Shown: positions 35,043 through 43,501 of the stretch, in pieces | How the letters are laid out: every line of letters starts with the position of its first letter | Position numbering within the stretch: position 1 is the stretch's first letter | From: Pelagihabitans sp965238025 | GTDB lineage: Bacteria > Bacteroidota > Bacteroidia > Flavobacteriales > Flavobacteriaceae | Reading direction: 5' to 3' | Length of the DNA: 64,000 bases | Assembly (NCBI GenBank): GCA_965238025.1 | Contig: OZ250162.1 | Span: 930,001 to 994,000, forward strand | Notes under the pieces: model-generated | Seen by the model: the letters and a program-made list of their open reading frames with translations, nothing else | Databases searched by the model: none | What the model was told of the DNA's origin: nothing | Position numbers and translations under genes: made by a program

Positions 35043-35891
35043 TTATGCCGGTAATTTCATTTGTTTCCGGTATTTGGCTGGGGAGAAATCAGTCATTTTT
35101 TTAAAAAATCTGCTAAAATGGGCGGGGTCACTAAAGCCCAATTCATAAGCAATTTCCTGATTTTGCCTATCGGTAAATTTGAGCAAACGCTTTGCTTCTA
35201 ACGCAATGCGTTCCTGAATAAGCTGTTGGGGGGATTTTTGATTGTAGATTCCGAATAGGTTAGATAAGGTTTTAGGGGATTTAAAAAGTAAGTCGGCATA
35301 ATCGCTTACTTTACGTTTGGTCTTATAGTGTTCATCTACAAGTACATTAAATTTTCGTATCACATCTATTTGATCATTATCCAACTTTTTTACGATCAAT
35401 TGTTCCTTGGCCAATCGAGTAGCCATAATAATCAACCGTTTTAAAAGCATTTGCAACATATCCCCCTGTATTTTATCTGGGGTAGTAAACTCGTCAACGA
35501 AAACGTCATATAAAGAATTGTATTTTCGTTCTTGATCTTTTGGTAGGGTGATTATAGGCAAGTCTTGGGTCCCAAAAAAAAGAATGCCGTTACAACTGAC
35601 TTCATCATCATGATCAGCGATACAATAAAACTCCCGGTTAAAGGTAAATGCGGTAATAGGGGGATTGCCGCTATTAAAAACAACCCGTTGTAGATATGTT
35701 ACTGTTACTAATTGGTTGGGCAATAAAGTGACTTCATAATCGTCGATCATGAACTGTGTGGAGGTCTTATTCCTATTCCAAAGAATCTTTATCGTACGGT
35801 CGGTAATCATAAAACGGTTCCAATCCATGGCCATGTTTTCTGACAACCCAAAAATGGACTTCAACTTCGGATTATAAAACTCGTACTTCAT
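35043..35891 (-). CDS. AraC family transcriptional regulator
   Basis: A 282-residue regulator. The C-terminal AraC HTH domain covers about 185-280: YADLLFKSPKTLSNLFGIYN and the second HTH ELGFSDPAHFSRFFKKMTDFSPAKYRK. The N-terminal 150 residues are a beta-rich sensor (TSTQFMIDDYEVTLLPNQLV, TAFTFNREFYCIADHDDEVSCNG) with a cupin-like look. The next genes downstream are the CMD-family and cupredoxin-like genes, likely targets. Confidence 0.9.
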   Translation of the reverse strand: MKYEFYNPKLKSIFGLSENMAMDWNRFMITDRTIKILWNRNKTSTQFMIDDYEVTLLPNQLVTVTYLQRVVFNSGNPPITAFTFNREFYCIADHDDEVSCNGILFFGTQDLPIITLPKDQERKYNSLYDVFVDEFTTPDKIQGDMLQMLLKRLIIMATRLAKEQLIVKKLDNDQIDVIRKFNVLVDEHYKTKRKVSDYADLLFKSPKTLSNLFGIYNQKSPQQLIQERIALEAKRLLKFTDRQNQEIAYELGFSDPAHFSRFFKKMTDFSPAKYRKQMKLPA

Positions 35892-36214
35892 TTTTTGGAA
35901 TCATTATTTAGACGGCCCTATCTGTTATGTCTCACTTTGTTGTTCAAGCTTACCTTCCCGTCATGGGAAACCTTCTGAACTTTTACTTGAGAAAGAAATT
36001 TGGTGCAATTGAAGAAGTCTCTATTTCTTGGGAATGGTTTTCATTTTTAGGCAAAATTAGAAGAACAAGAACTATCTGCCCAAAATCTTTTTAAATTGAT
36101 AAAACTGCTCTAATAGGCCTAGGGCGTCTTTAATAATTCAATTCCACAAAGCATTTGATGATGGATAGGAAGTAGGGCAGTCCTAAATGGATAAATCAGA
36201 GTAATAGGGATAAA
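35892..36214. other. Intergenic stretch, nothing assigned
   Basis: About 320 bp upstream of the AraC gene. It is AT-rich, with a short CTTCCC/GGGAA hairpin near 35955. I see no gene, RNA or clear promoter other than what must serve the AraC gene. Confidence 0.4.
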
Positions 36215-36240
36215 AAAAGAGAACCGAAGTTCTCTTAAAA
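36215..36240 (-). terminator. Terminator of the 30-residue small-protein gene
   Basis: Reading on the minus strand: AAGAGAAC-TTCG-GTTCTCTT followed by seven T residues, an ideal terminator with a stable TTCG tetraloop, beginning just after the stop of the small frame at 36242. Confidence 0.85.
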
Positions 36241-36241
36241 G

Positions 36242-36334
36242 TTATTTATCTGCGTCATCTGGTGGAATTCCATCGTCATCACCATGATCACCACCAAAAA
36301 TAAATAAGATGAAGGTTATGAGTTGTTCAAACAT
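36242..36334 (-). CDS. 30-residue small membrane-type protein
   Basis: ATG at 36334, stop at 36242. The peptide begins MFEQLITFILFIFGG and continues DHGDDDGIPPDDADK: a short hydrophobic helix followed by an acidic Asp/Pro tail. It is too short for standard gene finders. Support for a real gene comes from the strong terminator directly after the stop and the clean amphipathic/acidic design. Function unknown; the Asp/His-rich tail could bind a metal ion. Upstream is a 28-bp palindrome. Confidence 0.6.
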   Translation of the reverse strand: MFEQLITFILFIFGGDHGDDDGIPPDDADK

Positions 36335-36389
36335 AAAAATTAAATTTAAGGATTAACTCTGAAATTACTCAAAATAATATAAAACACCA

Positions 36390-36417
36390 ATTTTTATTTC
36401 AACGTTGAAATAAAAAT
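36390..36417. promoter_or_regulatory. 28-bp perfect palindrome (operator candidate)
   Basis: ATTTTTATTTCAAC followed by its exact reverse complement, centred at 36403/36404. It lies between the pyk stop (36518) and the small-protein gene (36334). It has no T-run beyond its own arms and no GC core, so a DNA-binding dimer site is as likely as an RNA hairpin at the pyk 3' end. Confidence 0.5.
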
Positions 36418-36517
36418 ATGGTTGTAACCCAGATACCGTTTATATACCTCTTTTACAAAACTAAAATGGGTATATTGTTTCGCACTTTAATAGACCTTAT
36501 CCCAAAAGGGTTCAAAA

Positions 36518-37960
36518 TTAAAAATTACACGTCTCTATTTCGGTTACCCGTAATGTATTCACCATTCCTTTATCTTTTATGGGCATCGCGGCAAGGCTTA
36601 TGAGCATATCCCCAACATCTAGGAAACCTTTTTTACACGCAATTTGGTTCACATCTTCTATCGTTTCATCCGTAGACACATACTTATCATAATAAAAGGC
36701 ATGAACACCCCACAACAAACTCAATTGCGTAAGAATTCTTTGGTTAGATGTAAAAACCAAAATATGTGCGTCCGGTCTCCATGCCGAGATCTGAAATGCT
36801 GTATAACCACTATTGGTCAAAGTAGAAATGGCCTTGGCCTTAATTTCGTTCGCCATAATCGCCGCATGGTAACATATTGATTTTGTGATGTACCTATTCG
36901 TGCGAATGTGCGGTGGCTCCTGTGGCACATTGATTAAGTCAGACCCCTCAACACTATGCAAAATACTAGACATTTTTTCAATAACCTGCACGGGATAATT
37001 GCCAACTGATGTTTCACCTGACAACATAACAGCATCGGCGCCATCCATAACCGAGTTGGCCACGTCGTTTACCTCTGCCCTTGTTGGAGTAAGGCTTGTA
37101 ATCATGGTTTCCATCATTTGCGTAGCAATGATGACGGGGATCCTAGCTCTTTTGGCCCGTAACACTAATTGCTTTTGAATTAAAGGGACCTCTTGAGCAG
37201 GAACCTCAACACCTAGGTCACCCCGAGCGACCATAAGTCCATCACAATAAGAAACGATTTTATCGATATTCTCGACAGCTTCAGGCTTTTCGATTTTAGC
37301 GATGATCGGAATTTTATTCTCTGAATGTTCCTTGATCAAATTCTGAAGATCTATCAGGTCTTGACTGAATCGTACAAAAGAAAGTGCAATCCAGTCTACT
37401 TTTTTAGAGATGGCGAAAATGGCATCTTTTACGTCTTTCTCGGTTAAGGCCGGTAACGATATATTGGTGTTTGGTAGGTTAACGCCTTTCTTCGATTTTA
37501 ATGGTCCGCCTTGAACAACTTTGGCGCGTACCTGGTCCTTACCGTTGGTCGAAACCACTTGAAACATCAATTTACCATCATCGAGTAAAATATGTTCTCC
37601 TGGCTTCACATCTTGCGGAAAAGAACTATAATTCATATAGACCCGTTCTGCATTTCCTTCAAAAGGTTCTCCGGTAATAAAATCGATTTCGTCTCCAGGG
37701 GAAACTACAACCTCACCAGCCATTACCCCAACACGCAACTTTGGCCCTTGTAAATCTGCAAGTATGGCGGTATTGGTATTCATCTCCTCATTAAGCTCCC
37801 GAATCATCTCAATACGTTCGGTAACATCATCATAATTCGCATGGGAGAAATTGATTCTAAAGACATTTACCCCTGCCTCGACCATACTCTTAAGTACTTC
37901 CTTTCTACTAGTAGCGGGTCCGAGTGTGGCTACGATTTTTGTCTTTTTTCTACTTGGCAT
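36518..37960 (-). CDS. pyk: Pyruvate kinase
   Basis: A 480-residue glycolytic enzyme that makes pyruvate and ATP from phosphoenolpyruvate. N-terminal KKTKIVATLGPATS, the active-site region IPIIAKIEKPEAVENID, the metal site MVARGDLGVEVP and IIATQMMETMI all match. Length is normal. It is the last gene of the acpP-fabF-rnc-IPExxxVDY-pyk run; its start overlaps the previous stop by one base. Confidence 0.97.
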   Translation of the reverse strand: MPSRKKTKIVATLGPATSRKEVLKSMVEAGVNVFRINFSHANYDDVTERIEMIRELNEEMNTNTAILADLQGPKLRVGVMAGEVVVSPGDEIDFITGEPFEGNAERVYMNYSSFPQDVKPGEHILLDDGKLMFQVVSTNGKDQVRAKVVQGGPLKSKKGVNLPNTNISLPALTEKDVKDAIFAISKKVDWIALSFVRFSQDLIDLQNLIKEHSENKIPIIAKIEKPEAVENIDKIVSYCDGLMVARGDLGVEVPAQEVPLIQKQLVLRAKRARIPVIIATQMMETMITSLTPTRAEVNDVANSVMDGADAVMLSGETSVGNYPVQVIEKMSSILHSVEGSDLINVPQEPPHIRTNRYITKSICYHAAIMANEIKAKAISTLTNSGYTAFQISAWRPDAHILVFTSNQRILTQLSLLWGVHAFYYDKYVSTDETIEDVNQIACKKGFLDVGDMLISLAAMPIKDKGMVNTLRVTEIETCNF

Positions 37961-38427
37961 TATAAAAAAATTAAATTGTTTTTTGACTTTAAACTGCTGA
38001 TATCTACTTGATACGCGGTAATTATCTTTGGAATGGAGAGCAAAGGTTTAACGATATCCATTTCTATATTCACATCATCCTGTTCCACTTTCAAGAAGTA
38101 ATCTACCTCTTTACGCTCGGGCACCAAATGATTATTCGTGTATGACTTTTCTTCTTTAAAAAGATCGGTTCGTGGCGAACTGTATTCACTAAAACTGTTG
38201 TTGGTTATTAGTGACCAATAAATGTCATTGGGCTCATCTTTCCAGTCAAAAATAGGAAAAGACACTTTTGGGGTTAACTCAAAATCATTCTTGCATCTGC
38301 AAAATCTTGATTTGAGGTGCATGTTAATGAAATAAACCAATTCGTAATCTGGAAGGCTACTGTGTACAGCTACCAAGTCGAATGGGTCTTCATATAAATC
38401 GCCCATAATTTTATGAACTGCCGTCAT
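37960..38427 (-). CDS. IPExxxVDY family protein
   Basis: A 155-residue protein of the small Bacteroidota family named after its IPExxxVDY motif, here VPERKEVDYFL near residue 102. It starts MTAVHKIMGDLYEDPFDLVAVHSSLPDYELVYFIN. No enzymatic motif is known. Its stop and the pyk start share one base, and it lies 117 bp downstream of rnc, a placement conserved in flavobacteria as far as I know. Confidence 0.85.
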   Translation of the reverse strand: MTAVHKIMGDLYEDPFDLVAVHSSLPDYELVYFINMHLKSRFCRCKNDFELTPKVSFPIFDWKDEPNDIYWSLITNNSFSEYSSPRTDLFKEEKSYTNNHLVPERKEVDYFLKVEQDDVNIEMDIVKPLLSIPKIITAYQVDISSLKSKNNLIFL

Positions 38428-38544
38428 ACCAGAACAAAATTATGTAAGCTGTAAATATACGTTTAATAAAGAAACCTGCCTAGAAGAGGGCATTCCTAAT
38501 GTTTTTTAAGACAAATGACAAGGTTTACGTTACAAATGGAAAAA

Positions 38545-39282
38545 TTAGGGGTTATCTATTTTGTTCTGCAAAGCAAAGTATGCCCTTTTCGAAGCTCTTT
38601 CTTCGGCCTTTTTTTTGGAAGTAGCCCTTGCCTTCGACACAATATTGCCTCCGATGGAAAGTTTTACGGCAAAGTGCTTAAGCGCATCGTTCCCGGTATC
38701 CTCGTATACGTTATATTCAAAAGGTTTCTTTTTCTTTTGGCACCATTCGATCAACAAACTTTTATAACTGATTACCTTACCTTCAAGTTGCTCAATATCT
38801 ACATAGGGTTCTATTACCCTACTTCCTATGAACCTTACGCAATAGTCATAGCCCCTATCCAAGTAAATTGCCCCGACCAAAGCCTCAAAAACATTACCGT
38901 GTATATTATCTCCAAAATGGGTTTTGGGAATTCGGCTTTCTACGAATTCTATCAGATTCAAATCTTTTCCCAGTTCGTTCAAATGTTCCCTGCTTACTAT
39001 CTTAGACCTCATTTTAGTAAGATAGCCCTCGTCACCCTGGGGGACTGCATTATAAAGATGTCTGGAAATAATGGTGCCAAGCATTGCATCGCCCAAGAAT
39101 TCTAACCTTTCATAATTCATCGGGTTTCCTTCTTTGTCTTTTTTATTTGCCGATCGATGAAGAAAAGCCTTTTTATAGATTTTGAGTTTCTTTGGTTTAA
39201 ATCCCAAAATACGTTTCATGCCCAAAAAAAAATCCCCATCCTCCTTAGGATGGGAATTGAAAATATTTTTAGGGAAATCCAT
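38545..39282 (-). CDS. rnc: Ribonuclease III
   Basis: A 245-residue double-strand-specific RNase. The catalytic signature ERLEFLGDAMLGTIIS (about residues 58-73) is intact with the Glu/Asp metal ligands, the second Asp/Glu pair lies in VFEALVGAIYLD, and a dsRNA-binding domain occupies about 170-245 (KSLLIEWCQKKKKPFEY...KKKAEERASKRAYFAL). It begins 7 bp after fabF. It processes rRNA precursors and structured RNAs. Confidence 0.96.
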   Translation of the reverse strand: MDFPKNIFNSHPKEDGDFFLGMKRILGFKPKKLKIYKKAFLHRSANKKDKEGNPMNYERLEFLGDAMLGTIISRHLYNAVPQGDEGYLTKMRSKIVSREHLNELGKDLNLIEFVESRIPKTHFGDNIHGNVFEALVGAIYLDRGYDYCVRFIGSRVIEPYVDIEQLEGKVISYKSLLIEWCQKKKKPFEYNVYEDTGNDALKHFAVKLSIGGNIVSKARATSKKKAEERASKRAYFALQNKIDNP

Positions 39283-39289
39283 ATGTTTT

Positions 39290-40540
39290 CTAGCCTAGTT
39301 TTTTGAAAATAATACAGGCATTATGTCCACCAAAACCAAAAGTATTGCTAAGCGCAACATTTACTTCTCGTTCCTGGGCCTTGTTCAATGTTAGATTCAA
39401 CCTTGGATCTATGTTCTCATCTACTGTAGTATGATTTATAGTTGGGGGCACTAGACTGTGCTTCATGGCCAATATTGATGCTATTGCTTCGATTGCCCCG
39501 GCGGCACCTAATAAATGCCCGGTCATAGATTTAGTTGAGTTGATATTGATATTCGGTGCATGGTCCCCAAAAACTTCTGATATCGCTTTAAGTTCTGCAA
39601 CATCCCCTAAAGGGGTAGATGTTCCGTGAGTGTTTATTGTATCAACATCTTCCGGTTTAAGACCGGCATCATTTAAACAATTTTTCATTACCTGAACAAC
39701 CCCTATTCCTTCGGGATGCGGTGCTGTCATGTGGTAGGCATCGCTTGAAAGTCCACCACCAAGAACTTCGGCATATATTTTCGCCCCCCTTGCTTTGGCA
39801 TGTTCATATTCTTCGAGAATAAGTGCTCCTGCACCTTCACCAAGAACAAAACCGTCGCGGGTGGCATCAAAAGGTCGAGATGCCGATTCAGGACTATCAT
39901 TTCTAGTGCTTAGGGCATGCATAGCAGCAAACCCACCCATCCCTGCAATGGTAACGGCAGCCTCACTACCTCCTGAGACAACCATATCGCAATAGCCTAA
40001 TCGTATATAGTTCATGGCATCGAACAAAGCATTGGCAGAAGATGCACAGGCTGATACCGTAGTATAATTCGGCCCCATAAAACCATGCTTTATGGAGATA
40101 TGACCAGGAGCGATATCGGCAATCATTTTAGGAATAAAGAACGGATTAAAACGGGGTGTGCCGTCTCCTTCCGCAAAATTCAGCACTTCATTTTGAAAGG
40201 TTTCAAGGCCTCCGATACCGGCACCCCAAATAACCCCAACACGAAATTTGTCGAGCTTTTCTAAGTCTAATCCAGCATCTTTGATGGCCTCATCTGAAGA
40301 AACCAAGGCATATTGCGCAAAACGATCTAGCTTGCGTGCCTCTTTACGATTAAAGTGCTCCATTGGATCGTACCCCTTCAGCTCACAGGCGAATTTAGCC
40401 TTAAATTTCTCGGTGTCGAAATACGTTATTGGAGCAGCACCGCTTTTGCCGTTCTTAAGACCCTCCCAATATTCCTCTATATTGTTTCCGATGGGTGTTA
40501 AAGCACCTAATCCGGTTACCACAACTCGCTTTAATTGCAT
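39290..40540 (-). CDS. fabF: 3-oxoacyl-[acyl-carrier-protein] synthase II
   Basis: A 416-residue condensing enzyme of fatty acid elongation. Active-site C165 lies in TVSACASSANAL, with His in NTHGTSTPLGD and STKSMTGHLLGAAG. An open frame extends 15 codons further upstream, but ATG 40540 (MQLKRVVVTGLGALTPIGN) is the family start. It follows acpP after 149 bp that contain a terminator-like hairpin, then rnc. Confidence 0.97.
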   Translation of the reverse strand: MQLKRVVVTGLGALTPIGNNIEEYWEGLKNGKSGAAPITYFDTEKFKAKFACELKGYDPMEHFNRKEARKLDRFAQYALVSSDEAIKDAGLDLEKLDKFRVGVIWGAGIGGLETFQNEVLNFAEGDGTPRFNPFFIPKMIADIAPGHISIKHGFMGPNYTTVSACASSANALFDAMNYIRLGYCDMVVSGGSEAAVTIAGMGGFAAMHALSTRNDSPESASRPFDATRDGFVLGEGAGALILEEYEHAKARGAKIYAEVLGGGLSSDAYHMTAPHPEGIGVVQVMKNCLNDAGLKPEDVDTINTHGTSTPLGDVAELKAISEVFGDHAPNININSTKSMTGHLLGAAGAIEAIASILAMKHSLVPPTINHTTVDENIDPRLNLTLNKAQEREVNVALSNTFGFGGHNACIIFKKLG

Positions 40541-40621
40541 GGAATCGTATTTATTTTTGGGTTCACATAGGTGTTGAAAATCCAATATAAACCAAAATGA
40601 AGTTGTAAGTCAGGTGAAATT

Positions 40622-40665
40622 AAAAAAAATTATCCATGCGGCATGGTTACCACATGGATAATTTT
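40622..40665 (-). terminator. Terminator or attenuator between acpP and fabF
   Basis: On the minus strand a perfect 13-bp stem (AAAATTATCCATG, 14-nt loop, CATGGATAATTTT) runs into eight T residues. It lies 24 bp after the acpP stop. Partial termination here would leave a short abundant acpP mRNA and less fabF mRNA. Confidence 0.7.
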
Positions 40666-40689
40666 GAAACTTGTTCAAGAAAACATAGA

Positions 40690-40923
40690 TTACTTCGCTT
40701 CTTCTATATAACTAATGGCTTGGCCAACTGTTGCAATGTTTTCAGCTTGATCGTCTGGGATTTGAATATCGAATTCTTTCTCGAATTCCATAATCAACTC
40801 AACGGTATCCAATGAATCCGCCCCTAGGTCGTTGGTAAAGCTAGCTTCTGTTACTACCTCATTTTCATCAACTCCCAATTTATCAACGATGATAGCTTTT
40901 ACTCTTGATGCGATATCTGACAT
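40690..40923 (-). CDS. acpP: Acyl carrier protein
   Basis: A 77-residue acidic ACP. Phosphopantetheine attachment is at S37 in DLGADSLDTVELIMEFE. Length and charge are typical. It is the first gene of the acpP-fabF-rnc run, with a perfect -7 box 35 bp upstream, and it diverges from purN as in many bacteria. Confidence 0.97.
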   Translation of the reverse strand: MSDIASRVKAIIVDKLGVDENEVVTEASFTNDLGADSLDTVELIMEFEKEFDIQIPDDQAENIATVGQAISYIEEAK

Positions 40924-40957
40924 AATTAATTTGGTTTTAAAAATTTAAATTTGATGG

Positions 40958-40965
40958 CAAAAATA
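40958..40965 (-). promoter_or_regulatory. -7 promoter box TATTTTTG for acpP
   Basis: On the minus strand TATTTTTG matches TAnnTTTG exactly, 34 bp upstream of the acpP ATG. A TTG -33 element is not clear. Confidence 0.5.
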
Positions 40966-41072
40966 AAAAACTTTAGACTAATTACACTATTAGTCGTTAA
41001 AATGTACTGTAATTTAAGAAAATTAGGGACAGTAGTAGTAATTTCGTCTTTAAAATTTTTTGTCGTTCCGTA

Positions 41073-41654
41073 ATGAATTCGCTTCCCTTAAAACGCATAG
41101 TACTTTTTGCCTCCGGTTCTGGTTCAAATGTTGAAAACATCGTACGGTACTTTGAAGATAACGAGCACATTACGGTCGCCGCTGTATTCACTAACAAAAG
41201 CGATGCCAAAGTCATAGAGCGCTGTAAGAGGCTGAATGTAAGCGCGTTATATTTCAACAAAGCAGCTTTTTTAGAGAAAGGTTGCCTACTTGAAGTGCTT
41301 AAGGGAATACGACCGGACTTAATCGTACTGGCAGGATTCCTTCTAAAAGTACCCCAACACCTAATTACATATTTCCCGAATAAGATCATTAACATCCACC
41401 CAGCACTTTTACCAAAATACGGCGGAAAAGGAATGTACGGAAGCCATGTGCACCAAGCAGTAAAAGAAAATAGAGAGGCCGAAACGGGCATCACGATACA
41501 TTATGTAAACGAAAACTATGATGAAGGAGCGATTATTCATCAGGCGAAAACGGCTTTAACTCCCTTAGACGGAGTTGTCGATATCGCTAGAAAGGTGCAT
41601 GAATTGGAGTTTGAGCATTTTCCAAGGGTGATTGAGCAATTGTTGATAAAATAA
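41073..41654 (+). CDS. purN: Phosphoribosylglycinamide formyltransferase
   Basis: A 193-residue GAR transformylase of purine synthesis, using 10-formyltetrahydrofolate. The PRPP-product binding start LFASGSGSNVENIV, the catalytic Asn/His in NIHPALLPKYGGKGMYG and the later Asp in NYDEGAIIHQ are intact. It diverges from acpP. purF lies 1.8 kb downstream with rnh and a PfkB kinase between. Confidence 0.95.
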   Translation: MNSLPLKRIVLFASGSGSNVENIVRYFEDNEHITVAAVFTNKSDAKVIERCKRLNVSALYFNKAAFLEKGCLLEVLKGIRPDLIVLAGFLLKVPQHLITYFPNKIINIHPALLPKYGGKGMYGSHVHQAVKENREAETGITIHYVNENYDEGAIIHQAKTALTPLDGVVDIARKVHELEFEHFPRVIEQLLIK

Positions 41655-41671
41655 AAACATACTGTAAGTCT

Positions 41672-41721
41672 GGGTGCAGTCGAGGACCGTTTCGGTTATG
41701 ATGCATTTCGACTGCGCTCAA
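41672..41721. repeat. REP-like stem-loop between purN and rnhA
   Basis: TGGGTGCAGTCGA (41672-41684) pairs with TCGACTGCGCTCA (41709-41721) over 13 positions with two G-T wobbles; an inner hairpin ACCG-TTT-CGGT sits at 41687-41697. The TTTCGACTGCGCTCAATGTG sequence is one I remember as recurring between genes in flavobacterial genomes. Confidence 0.5.
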
Positions 41722-41738
41722 TGTGACAATAGCAAGCA

Positions 41739-42374
41739 ATGGCAAAAAAAGAAAAATTCTATACGGTTTGGAAAGGTAAACGCCCAGGAATCTACACCTC
41801 CTGGGATGATTGCAAGGCTGCTATTTCAGGATATAAGGGGGCACAGTACAAATCCTTCCCCACCTTTGATCTTGCCAAAAAAGCATACAATGGCAATTAT
41901 GAGGAATATAAGGGGAAGAAAAAAGGTGAGCCCTCACTTTCACAGGAACAACTGCTTAGAATTGGGAATCCCAATTACCATTCTATTTCTGTTGATGCAG
42001 CCTCTAGTGGGAATCCAGGTATAATGGAATACCAAGGCGTAGATACCAAAACAGGAAAGAAACTTTTTAGGCAAGGTCCTTTTGCCGAAGGCACCAATAA
42101 TATTGGGGAGTTTTTGGCACTGGTACACGGCTTGGCCTACCTGAAAGAGCGTAAAAGTGATCGGATTATTTATACCGATTCCCGAACTGCCATGAGTTGG
42201 GTTCGCAAAAAAACCTGTAATACCAAACTCACCGAAACATCAAAAAATAAGGCTCTTTTTCATTTAATCCGTCGTGCATTGAATTGGTTAAAAAAGAATG
42301 ATTACAATACCCCTATCGTAAAATGGGAGACCAAGGCATGGGGTGAAATTCCCGCTGATTTTGGGCGGAAATAA
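41739..42374 (+). CDS. rnhA: Ribonuclease H with viroplasmin domain
   Basis: A 211-residue protein: N-terminal viroplasmin/hybrid-binding domain (residues 1-50, FYTVWKGKRPGIYTSWDDC, AQYKSFPTFDLAKKAY) and a C-terminal RNase H domain (about 78-211). Catalytic acids are visible in SVDAASSGNPG, NIGEFLALVHG and IIYTDSRTAMSW; the last Asp is near IPADFGRK. The two-domain layout resembles eukaryotic and Bacteroidota RNase HI. It removes RNA from RNA-DNA hybrids. Confidence 0.92.
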   Translation: MAKKEKFYTVWKGKRPGIYTSWDDCKAAISGYKGAQYKSFPTFDLAKKAYNGNYEEYKGKKKGEPSLSQEQLLRIGNPNYHSISVDAASSGNPGIMEYQGVDTKTGKKLFRQGPFAEGTNNIGEFLALVHGLAYLKERKSDRIIYTDSRTAMSWVRKKTCNTKLTETSKNKALFHLIRRALNWLKKNDYNTPIVKWETKAWGEIPADFGRK

Positions 42375-42466
42375 AAAATTTGCACCTGTTTAAAGATAAA
42401 ATTCGTCCCTTCAACAAATTTTATAATTTGATATAAACACCACTATCAATTCGTAAAGCAAAGCCT

Positions 42467-42474
42467 TATATTTG
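42467..42474 (+). promoter_or_regulatory. -7 promoter box TATATTTG
   Basis: Perfect TAnnTTTG box 20 bp upstream of the PfkB kinase ATG. The TTTG at about 42427-42430 is too far upstream to serve as -33. Confidence 0.45.
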
Positions 42475-42494
42475 CAGCTTAAATTTTCAGGGAT

Positions 42495-43421
42495 ATGGGA
42501 AAATTATTGATTGTAGGTACGGTTGCTTTTGACGAAATAGAAACCCCTTTTGGTAAAACAGATAAAATACTAGGCGGGGCAGGCACTTTTATAGGCCTCG
42601 CCGCCTCTCAGTTTGGCGTAGATTCGGCTATTGTTTCTATTATAGGCGATGATCTTCCTCAAGAATATCTGGATGTACTTTTAAATAAAGGAATTGACCT
42701 TGAAGGTTTGGAGATTGTAAAAGGTGGTAAAACCTTTTATTGGAAGGGTAAGTACCATAATGACTTGAACTCCCGTGATACTTTGGTAACCGAACTGAAT
42801 ACTTTGGCCGATTTTAACCCGATTGTTCCGGATAATTATAAGGATGCCGATGTGGTCATGTTAGGCAATCTGCACCCCGGTGTGCAATTGAGCGTTATCA
42901 AACAAATGAGCAAACGCCCCAAGTTGGTGGTGTTGGACACCATGAATTTTTGGATGGACAATGCTTTGGACGATCTAAAGGAAGTTATTAAACATATAGA
43001 TGTTATTACTATAAACGATGAAGAGGCGAGGCAGTTGACAGAGGAGTATTCTTTAGTGGTTGCTGCTCAGGAAATACATAAAATGGGCCCCCGCTTCGTA
43101 GTAATTAAAAAAGGAGAGCATGGCGCACTATTGTTCCATAATGAAAATGTGTTCTTTGCCCCGGCCCTACCATTAGAAGAAGTATTTGATCCAACTGGTG
43201 CTGGTGATACTTTTGCTGGTGGCTTTACTGGTTATTTGGCTGCGACCGGCGATACTTCTTTCGAGAATATGAAACGGGCGATTATACATGGTTCTAACCT
43301 AGCATCATTTTGTGTTGAACGTTTTGGAACGGAGCGAATGGAAAGTCTAAGCAAAGATGAGGTGAACAAAAGGCTTCATCAATTCAAGTCCCTGACACAA
43401 TTTGAAATTGAGTTAAGTTAA
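42495..43421 (+). CDS. PfkB family nucleoside/sugar kinase
   Basis: A 308-residue ribokinase-fold kinase. GTVAFDEIETPFGKTDKILGGAG at the N-terminus and the catalytic anion-hole motif DPTGAGDTFAGGF (Asp as base) are intact. The pattern is close to the adenosine-kinase-like or sugar kinases that lie beside purF in flavobacteria; the substrate may be a nucleoside, but that is inferred from context. A terminator follows after 6 bp. Confidence 0.88.
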   Translation: MGKLLIVGTVAFDEIETPFGKTDKILGGAGTFIGLAASQFGVDSAIVSIIGDDLPQEYLDVLLNKGIDLEGLEIVKGGKTFYWKGKYHNDLNSRDTLVTELNTLADFNPIVPDNYKDADVVMLGNLHPGVQLSVIKQMSKRPKLVVLDTMNFWMDNALDDLKEVIKHIDVITINDEEARQLTEEYSLVVAAQEIHKMGPRFVVIKKGEHGALLFHNENVFFAPALPLEEVFDPTGAGDTFAGGFTGYLAATGDTSFENMKRAIIHGSNLASFCVERFGTERMESLSKDEVNKRLHQFKSLTQFEIELS

Positions 43422-43427
43422 TTAAAT

Positions 43428-43451
43428 GCCCTGAAAATTCAGGGCTTTTTT
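43428..43451 (+). terminator. Terminator after the PfkB kinase gene
   Basis: Perfect 8-bp stem GCCCTGAA-AA-TTCAGGGC followed by six T residues. Confidence 0.85.
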
Positions 43452-43501
43452 ATTGGCCTCTGTTTAGAGGAATTAAGAAATAATACAGTAGACAACAGAC
43501 A

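Noticed and set aside
38515..39105. 196-residue frame antisense to rnc
   Set aside because: Fully covered by a clear RNase III gene with intact catalytic motif.
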